From positions 1 through 52,280 of the forward strand of contig DAHUZI010000103.1 in NCBI GenBank assembly GCA_027306595.1: a stretch of DNA of 52,280 nt. The letters are read 5' to 3'. The position numbers were made by a program, and so were the translations under genes. The DNA is from Candidatus Dormiibacterota bacterium (lineage in GTDB: Bacteria > Chloroflexota > Dormibacteria > Aeolococcales > Bog-877). This document shows positions 46,732 through 52,280 of the stretch, one piece after another. How positions within the stretch are numbered: position 1 is the first letter of the stretch; each line of letters begins with the position of its first letter. A model generated the notes under the pieces. That model saw nothing but the letters and a program-made list of their open reading frames with translations. It made no database searches and was not told where the DNA came from.

Positions 46732-47393
46732 CGGTCCACCAGCCGATAGCCGCTGCCCCGGACCGCCAGGATCGCGACCCGAGCGTCGCCGCCGAGCTTC
46801 GCCCGCAGCCGGGCCATGTGCGCCTCGATCGCGTTCCAGCTGGCATCCGCCTCCGGCCACGCGTGCTCGGCGATGCTCTGGCGGCTGACGACGCGTCCGG
46901 CCCGTCGCATGAGGAGCTCCAGGATGGCGTATTCGCGGGGGCTGAGTGCGACCGCGCGCTCGCCGCTCCGCACCTCCTGGGTCGCGGGGTCGAGCTGGAG
47001 GCCGGCGACCCTGAGGGCGGGGCCGGCGGCCGACCCGCCTCGGCGGAGGAGGGCGCGCAGGCGGGCGAGGAGCTCACCGAAGTCGAAGGGCTTGACGAGG
47101 TAGTCGTCGGCGCCGGCATCCAGGCCCTGGATCCGCTCGTGGGGGGTGTCCCGGGCCGTGAGCAGCAGGACCGGGACGTGCCAGCCCCGACCGCGGGCCT
47201 CGACCACCACCTCGACGCCGTCCAGCCCCGGCATCCGCCAGTCGAGGATCGCGGCGGCGTAGTCGCCGAGCTCAAGCCGGTGGAGGGCCTCGTCGCCCCG
47301 TTGGGCGGTATCCACGACGTAGCCGTGCTGCCGCAGCCCGCGGGCGAGCACGGAGAGGAGGGCCACATCGTCCTCGGCTACCAAAACGCGCAT
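46728..47393 (-). CDS. OmpR/PhoB-family response regulator
   Basis: MRVLVAEDDVALLSVLARGL, AILDWRMPGLDGVEVV, LTARDTPHERIQGLDAGADDYLVKPFDFGELLARLRALLRR, C-terminal wHTH. Confidence 0.96.
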   Translation of the reverse strand: MRVLVAEDDVALLSVLARGLRQHGYVVDTAQRGDEALHRLELGDYAAAILDWRMPGLDGVEVVVEARGRGWHVPVLLLTARDTPHERIQGLDAGADDYLVKPFDFGELLARLRALLRRGGSAAGPALRVAGLQLDPATQEVRSGERAVALSPREYAILELLMRRAGRVVSRQSIAEHAWPEADASWNAIEAHMARLRAKLGGDARVAILAVRGSGYRLVDR

Positions 47394-47469
47394 CGGCGCC
47401 TCCACCCTACGGCCTCGGCGGCGGCTGTCCGAGGGCCGCGAGGCGCCTTCGCCCTCAGGCCGCCGGCGG

Positions 47470-47487
47470 CCGTCAGCCTCCCGTCAG
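47470..47487 (+). promoter_or_regulatory. Candidate response-regulator operator: 11-bp-spaced direct repeat
   Basis: CCGTCAG at 47470-47476 and again at 47481-47487, in the divergent region, 23 bp upstream of the 47511 ATG. Confidence 0.4.
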
Positions 47488-47510
47488 GGGCGCCGGTCAC
47501 ACTGGCCGCG

Positions 47511-48956
47511 ATGCGACCCAGCACCCCGTCGAGCCCGTCCGCGGCCGCCATCCGCCGCGAGGCGGCGGCCCGTCGCTCGCTTCGGCTGCCCCGGACCTGG
47601 GGGTTCCGGCCGAGCGATGCCGCCCTGCTCGTGCTCGGCAACGCCGTCGTCATCGTCGTGATGTGGACGCGCCACGGCCAACTCGGCCACCTCGCCAGCC
47701 CCGGGGCGGTCTTCACCGCCATCGGCCAGATCACCGCCCTCCTCGGCACCTACAGCGCCCTGGTCCAGGTGGTCCTCATGTCCCGCAGCCCGTGGCTGGA
47801 CGACCTCTTCGGGATCGATCGCATCGCCGGATGGCACCGCTGGCTGGGCTTCGCCACCGTCGACCTCATCGCCGCCCACGTCGTCTTCAGCACCCTCGGC
47901 TTCGCCACCGCCGACGGCCGCTCCTTCCTCGCCCAGACCGGGGTCTTCCTCTCCAGCTACCCCTACATGCTGATGGCTTACGTCGGCTTTGCGCTCTTCG
48001 TCCTCATCGCCGTCGTCTCGGTGCGGCTGGCCCGCCGGCGCCTCACCCAGGAGCGCTGGCACTTCATCCACCTCTACATCTACCTGGCGATCGCCCTCAG
48101 CTTCGGCCACCAGCTCGCGGTCGGCAGCGACTTCCTCCACGACCCGGTCGCCCTCGCCTACTGGGTCGGCCTCTATGGCGCGGCCGTGCTCCTCGTCATC
48201 CTCTTCCGGGTGGCGATTCCGGCGCGGATCGCGCTGCGGCACCGGCTCACGGTCCAGCGGGTCGTCTCCGAGACCCCGGACGTGGTGTCGATCTACATCA
48301 CCGGCCGGCGGCTCGGCGAGCTCCCCATGCGGGCGGGCCAGTTCTTCAAGTTCCGGTTCCTGAGCCGGGAGCTCTGGTGGCAGGTCCACCCGTTCTCGCT
48401 CTCGGCCGCGCCCAACGGCGAGTTCCTGCGCATCACCGTCAAGCACGTGGGCGACTTCACCGGCCAGCTGCGCGGGCTTCACCGGGGGACGCCCGTTGTC
48501 CTCGAGGGGCCCTTCGGCCTCTTCACGACGGTGCGCCGGCGTCGCCCCCGCGCGCTCCTGATCGCGGGGGGCATCGGCGTCACCCCGCTGCGGTCCTTGA
48601 TCGAGGAGATGCCCGAGCGCAAGGCCAAGCCGACGTCGGCCCGGTCCGGCAAGGACGCGATGACCCTGCTCTACCGGGCGCGCAGCTGGGATGACGTCGT
48701 ATTCAAGGCCGAGCTGGACGAGCTGATGGCCTCCCGCGGCGGGGTTGTCGAGTACGTGATCGGCCGGCGCGGCCATGACGTCAAGCCCCATCCCCTCGCG
48801 CCCCGCGAGCTCATCCGCACCGTTCCCGACCTGCGCGAGCGGGATATCTTCGTCTGCGGCCCAAAGGAGCTGGTCACCGAGGTGATCGCGAGCCTTCGCG
48901 CCCTCGAGGTGCCCGCGAACCAGGTTCACGTCGAGCGCTTCGCCCTGCTCACCTGA
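47511..48956 (+). CDS. Ferric reductase-like transmembrane protein with FAD/NAD(P)-binding domain
   Basis: Paired TM histidines (GWHRWLGF...AAHVVFS; RWHFIHLYIYL...FGHQL); WWQVHPFSLSAAPNG flavin site; LLIAGGIGVTPLRSLIEEM; IFVCGPKELV. Confidence 0.92.
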   Translation: MRPSTPSSPSAAAIRREAAARRSLRLPRTWGFRPSDAALLVLGNAVVIVVMWTRHGQLGHLASPGAVFTAIGQITALLGTYSALVQVVLMSRSPWLDDLFGIDRIAGWHRWLGFATVDLIAAHVVFSTLGFATADGRSFLAQTGVFLSSYPYMLMAYVGFALFVLIAVVSVRLARRRLTQERWHFIHLYIYLAIALSFGHQLAVGSDFLHDPVALAYWVGLYGAAVLLVILFRVAIPARIALRHRLTVQRVVSETPDVVSIYITGRRLGELPMRAGQFFKFRFLSRELWWQVHPFSLSAAPNGEFLRITVKHVGDFTGQLRGLHRGTPVVLEGPFGLFTTVRRRRPRALLIAGGIGVTPLRSLIEEMPERKAKPTSARSGKDAMTLLYRARSWDDVVFKAELDELMASRGGVVEYVIGRRGHDVKPHPLAPRELIRTVPDLRERDIFVCGPKELVTEVIASLRALEVPANQVHVERFALLT

Positions 48957-48966
48957 GGCCATTGCC

Positions 48967-49506
48967 ATGCCGATCCGTGCCGCCGCCACCCTCGCCGCCA
49001 CCGCCATCGCCGTCATCCTCATGGTGAGCTTCCGCACCCCGCCGGCCGCCCCAGTCACGGCCCTGCCGGCGGCCTCCGCCACGACGTCCCCCAACCCCTC
49101 GCCCACGGCGACCCCGACCGCGACGCCGTCGGGCGCCCCGCCCGCCGGAGGCGGCCGACCGACGCCGCGATCGACCCCAACCCCGGCCCCGACCGCCAGC
49201 CCCGCCGCGGCCGGGTCCGCGGGGACGAAGAGCGGGACGTTCACCGGCCGCACGGTCAACGTCTACTACGGCAACGTGCAGATCGCGCTCCTCTACGCCG
49301 GCGGCAAGATCGTCAACGTGCGGGCGCTCCAGTACCCCAACGACAACCCCCAGTCCTCCTACATCAACTCCCAGGCCCTACCCCTGCTGCGCCAGGAGGT
49401 GCTGAAGATCCAGAGCGCTCGGATCAACGGGGTCAGCGGCGCCACCTACACGAGCTACGGCTTCTACGAGTCGCTCACCTCGGCGCTCAAGCTCGCCGGT
49501 GCGTGA
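48967..49506 (+). CDS. FMN-binding domain protein with Pro/Thr/Ala-rich linker
   Basis: N-terminal signal/TM, PT-rich linker (TPTATPSGAPPAGGG...), GTFTGRTVNVYYGNVQIALLYAGGKIVNV..., SGATYTS flavinylation-like motif. Confidence 0.9.
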   Translation: MPIRAAATLAATAIAVILMVSFRTPPAAPVTALPAASATTSPNPSPTATPTATPSGAPPAGGGRPTPRSTPTPAPTASPAAAGSAGTKSGTFTGRTVNVYYGNVQIALLYAGGKIVNVRALQYPNDNPQSSYINSQALPLLRQEVLKIQSARINGVSGATYTSYGFYESLTSALKLAGA

Positions 49507-50287
49507 GCCTGGCCGGGCTCACCGCCTGGTCGCGCCGGCCGCGGGGCTGCTCCGCCGGGAGCCGCTCATGGGGACCGTGGTCACCGTCGACGTCCGCACC
49601 CCCGGCCTCGGCCCCGCCCTCGACCGGGTCTTCGCCTGGTTCCACGAGGTCGACGAGGTCTTCAGCCCCTTCCGGGAGACGAGCGAGATCAGCCAGCTGG
49701 GCCGCGGCGCGATCGGCCTCGGCGACTGCCGGGGGGAGGTCCGGGAGGTCCTGGGCCTCTGCGCCGAGGTGACGCGCCGCAGCGGGGGCGCCTTCGACAT
49801 CCACGGCTCCGGCCGGCTCGACCCCTCGGGGCTGGTCAAGGGCTGGTCGGCCGAGCGGGCTGCGGCCCTCCTCACCCGGATGGGGGCCCGCGACTTCCTC
49901 GTCGACGCCGGGGGCGACCTCGTCGCCCGGGGAGGGGCGCTGCCGGATCCCAGTTGGCGGATCGGGATCCGCCACCCCGTCGATCACGACCAGCAGGCCG
50001 CGGTGCTGGCGATCCGGGATCGGGCGGTGGCGACCAGCGGCACCTACGAGCGCGGCCCCCACATCCTCGACCCGCGTACGGGTCGACCGGCGGACGGTCT
50101 CCTCAGCATGACCGTGGTCGGGCCCAGCCTCACCTACGCCGATGCCTACGCGACCGCCGCCTTCGTGATGGGGGAGGGGGGCGCGACCTGGGTCGCCGGG
50201 ATCGCCGGCTACGACGCCCTCATGCTCACCCGCGACCACCGGATGGTCTGGACGAAAGGGCTCGACGAGCTGCTGGTCCGGGACTGA
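49499..50287 (+). CDS. apbE: FAD:protein FMN transferase
   Basis: LMGTVVTVDV, SGGAFDIHGSGRLDPSGLVKGWSAERAA, DFLVDAGGDLVARG, VATSGTYERGPHILDPRTGRPADGLLSMTVVGPSLTYADAYATAAFVMG. Confidence 0.95.
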   Translation: MREPGRAHRLVAPAAGLLRREPLMGTVVTVDVRTPGLGPALDRVFAWFHEVDEVFSPFRETSEISQLGRGAIGLGDCRGEVREVLGLCAEVTRRSGGAFDIHGSGRLDPSGLVKGWSAERAAALLTRMGARDFLVDAGGDLVARGGALPDPSWRIGIRHPVDHDQQAAVLAIRDRAVATSGTYERGPHILDPRTGRPADGLLSMTVVGPSLTYADAYATAAFVMGEGGATWVAGIAGYDALMLTRDHRMVWTKGLDELLVRD

Positions 50288-50319
50288 CGGCCGCGGGCGC
50301 CGGCGGACTCGCCCCCGGC

Positions 50320-51192
50320 TCAGCCGGTGCCGGTGACGGGCGCCGCGGCCTGGTCCTCGGGGTCCGAGAGGTCGGCGAGGCGCAGCAGCCCGGGGCCGTA
50401 GCGGACCTCCAGCTCCTGGGTGAAGTCGGCGTAGATCCGCTGCACGAAGAGGTCGTGGCGGATGTACGCCTTGACCAGGCCCGCGACCAGCGGCGCGTCG
50501 GCGCAGAAGCCCGCGGCGTCGCGGCCGTCGCGGGCCACCGCCCACAGCGACCAGGCGGAGTCGACGACCACCGCGACGTGGCGCGTGTGGCGGCCGGGGT
50601 GAATGGTGCCCTCGGTGCTCGCGTGGCGCACCACCCGTCCCGGGGGCCGCCGGAACGGCAGCGGCCCGAAGTGGACGATGGCGAAGGTGACCCCCCGGGC
50701 GGCCGCCTGGGCGATGGCGGCACCGAGCGGCTCGAGCTCCTGGGTTCGGGCGTGGACGTACACCCGCTGGCGGGCGCCCTCGATCGCCGCCGCCGCCCGC
50801 TCCAGCCCGCGCTCGAAGCTGTCGACGCGGGTGATGGCCAGGAGCCGCTCGGTCGCGCCGGCCACCGGCAGGCGGTCGAGGTCGTCCCGGGCCGCCGTCA
50901 CCCGGTCGCGGAACTCCTCCTCGAGATGGTGCAGGAGCTCCGACGGCGGCACCGCCGCATAGCGGGCGGGGCGCTCGCCGGTCTGGATCGCGGCTCGCCG
51001 TTCCACCAGCCGTCGAAGGGTCTCGTAGACCTTGGGCTGGGGTACGCCGGTCGAGTTGGAGAGCCCATAGCCGGTCGCTCCGTCGCTGGTGAGCAGGCCG
51101 ACGTAGGTCCGCGCCTCGTAGTGGGAGAAGCCCAACTCGACCAGGCGGGCGACGATCCGGTCGGTCTGATCAGGCACCTTGGCCTTGGCCAC
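50320..51192 (-). CDS. TrmB family transcriptional regulator
   Basis: GTG start; IVARLVELGFSHYEARTYVGLLTSDGATGYGLSNSTGVPQPKVYETLRRLVERRA. Confidence 0.9.
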   Translation of the reverse strand: MAKAKVPDQTDRIVARLVELGFSHYEARTYVGLLTSDGATGYGLSNSTGVPQPKVYETLRRLVERRAAIQTGERPARYAAVPPSELLHHLEEEFRDRVTAARDDLDRLPVAGATERLLAITRVDSFERGLERAAAAIEGARQRVYVHARTQELEPLGAAIAQAAARGVTFAIVHFGPLPFRRPPGRVVRHASTEGTIHPGRHTRHVAVVVDSAWSLWAVARDGRDAAGFCADAPLVAGLVKAYIRHDLFVQRIYADFTQELEVRYGPGLLRLADLSDPEDQAAAPVTGTG

Positions 51193-51334
51193 GCAGAGGA
51201 CTCCCCGGTATCCGCCCCCAGGTCGCCATCGCGGTCCCGGTGGGCTCCGCGGCCGCCCCTGGTCACGGCCCGGTGCCTCAAGCGTACTGCCTCCGGGCGG
51301 CGCAGGGTCCGGCCGCCGATGGACGAGCGAGACA

Positions 51335-51374
51335 CCGGAACCGGGCCCGCCGCGCGCGGCGCGCCCGGTTCCGG
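51335..51374. repeat. 40-bp near-perfect palindrome (19 of 20 base pairs)
   Basis: CCGGAACCGGGCCCGCCGCGCGCGGCGCGCCCGGTTCCGG; single mismatched pair (51347/51362). Confidence 0.85.
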
Positions 51375-51844
51375 ACGGCCGCGTCCGCCCGTCGCTCCGC
51401 TGGGCTCCGGGGCGCATCGGGCCATCCGGGCGGACGGGGGCCGGCCGTGCCCGCGTCCGCCCGCCCCGCGGTGGGCCGGGACCCACTCCCTGACCCGCGG
51501 CCGCGGGGCGGGCCCCGCACCCCAGTGGATTGCGGGGCCGACGAATGGTGGACGAAGCCGAGACGCTCAGCGTCGAGGGGGCGGTGGCCGGCTGAGCTCG
51601 GGCAAGCCATCCGCGGCGCCCGCGCCCGGGGCCTTTGGCGGCGGATCCGGCTCGGCGGGGTGCAGGGCCCAGCTGGCGCGCTGGCGCGCCAGCCTCGGGC
51701 GCGTGGCGGCTCCCGGGACGCGTCGGCGGCCCGCCGGCGGGCAGGGTGGCGCTTCGGCAGGTGCCGCCCGGTCTCGAACCCCCTAGGCTGGTGCCACGGG
51801 CCGGTTCGGCGCCGGCCGGTGGGGCGCAGACGGAGGGATCGGCC

Positions 51845-52264
51845 ATGGCCTACTGGCGTGGACTCGTCCACGGCACGATCTGCGGCATCGTGGTCGGCGT
51901 GTTGGTTGCCCCCCGCTCGGGGCGGGAGACTCGGGTGCAGCTCGAGAGGTCGGCCCGGCGCTGGACCGGCCGCGGCCAGCGGGTGGCCGCCGGGACCGAG
52001 TCCGCCTGGCGCCAGGCCGAGCCCGTGGTCCGGGCCGCCGCCAAGGGGATGGGCGGCCTCGCCCACACCGCGCACCCGCTGGTCGAGCGTGCGGCCCAGC
52101 GGGTCGCGGAGATCGCAGCCCGCCGCGGCGAGACGATCGACGCGGTCGCCGCCGGACCGGCCCCAGCGGGGCCGGGCGCCAATGGGCGGGCGGCCGGGTC
52201 GGGGCCGCCAGACCTCGGTGCGTCCGGCCCCACCCCCGGCGCGGATCCGGGCGCCCGGGCGTGA
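51845..52264 (+). CDS. YtxH-like small membrane/stress-type protein
   Basis: MAYWRGLVHGTICGIVVGVLVAPRSGRETRVQLERSARR (GxxxGxLxAPxSGxExR pattern), then a low-complexity tail. Confidence 0.7.
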   Translation: MAYWRGLVHGTICGIVVGVLVAPRSGRETRVQLERSARRWTGRGQRVAAGTESAWRQAEPVVRAAAKGMGGLAHTAHPLVERAAQRVAEIAARRGETIDAVAAGPAPAGPGANGRAAGSGPPDLGASGPTPGADPGARA

Positions 52265-52280
52265 GCGCGCCCGGCCACCC

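Noticed and set aside
49081-49230. Pro/Thr/Ala-rich coding repeats as a possible minisatellite
   Set aside because: Low-complexity linker in an exported FMN-binding protein; no regular DNA period.
51680-51693. 14-bp palindrome GCTGGCGCGCCAGC
   Set aside because: Short and GC-biased; expected by chance at this composition.
1-52280. CRISPR arrays, toxin-antitoxin pairs, restriction or other phage-defence genes
   Set aside because: Looked for regular repeat-spacer patterns and known defence motifs; none were found, even in the island fragment.

Overview
This is a 52.3-kb, very GC-rich bacterial chromosomal window. The lineage is not determinable from the sequence alone; Chloroflexota, Dormibacterota or Actinomycetota are guesses. 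I recognise about 50 protein genes and one tRNA. Left edge (1-3809): an intact IS630-type insertion sequence starts at base 1. It is followed by a small accessory stretch with two copies of a LexA-like palindrome, then a tyrosine integrase next to tRNA-Phe(GAA), which looks like the end of an integrated island. 3.8-7.8 kb: housekeeping genes (GT51 transglycosylase, thiolase, cold-shock protein, thioredoxin-TPR). 8.1-16.5 kb: a Liv-type ABC transporter operon joined to a ThDP enzyme split by an apparent frameshift and a CocE/NonD hydrolase. 17.0-34.6 kb: a large sugar or cyclitol uptake and catabolism locus with GntR control, almost all of it one minus-strand run with 4-bp gene overlaps. It combines an Rbs-type importer, three TIM-barrel isomerase/epimerase-like proteins, two Gfo/Idh/MocA oxidoreductases, an AroE-like protein, a KDPG-type aldolase, a cupin-type phosphoglucose isomerase, an FGGY kinase, a FucI-like isomerase and a divergent phosphotriesterase-like lactonase. 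This is the best candidate for an undescribed pathway. 34.9-38.3 kb: a partly decayed region with an SDR pseudogene. 38.3-45.3 kb: an aromatic or acyl catabolism-like cluster (DHB-AMP-ligase-like, orphan form-II CoxL-like subunit, two amidohydrolases, SDR, OsmC). 45.4-50.3 kb: a two-component system divergent from a flavin electron-transfer module (ferric-reductase-like, FMN-binding protein, ApbE). 50.3-52.3 kb: a TrmB-type regulator, a 40-bp near-perfect palindrome and a YtxH-like protein. No CRISPR array, rRNA or prophage structural genes were seen. All calls come from reading translated motifs; no database search was run.
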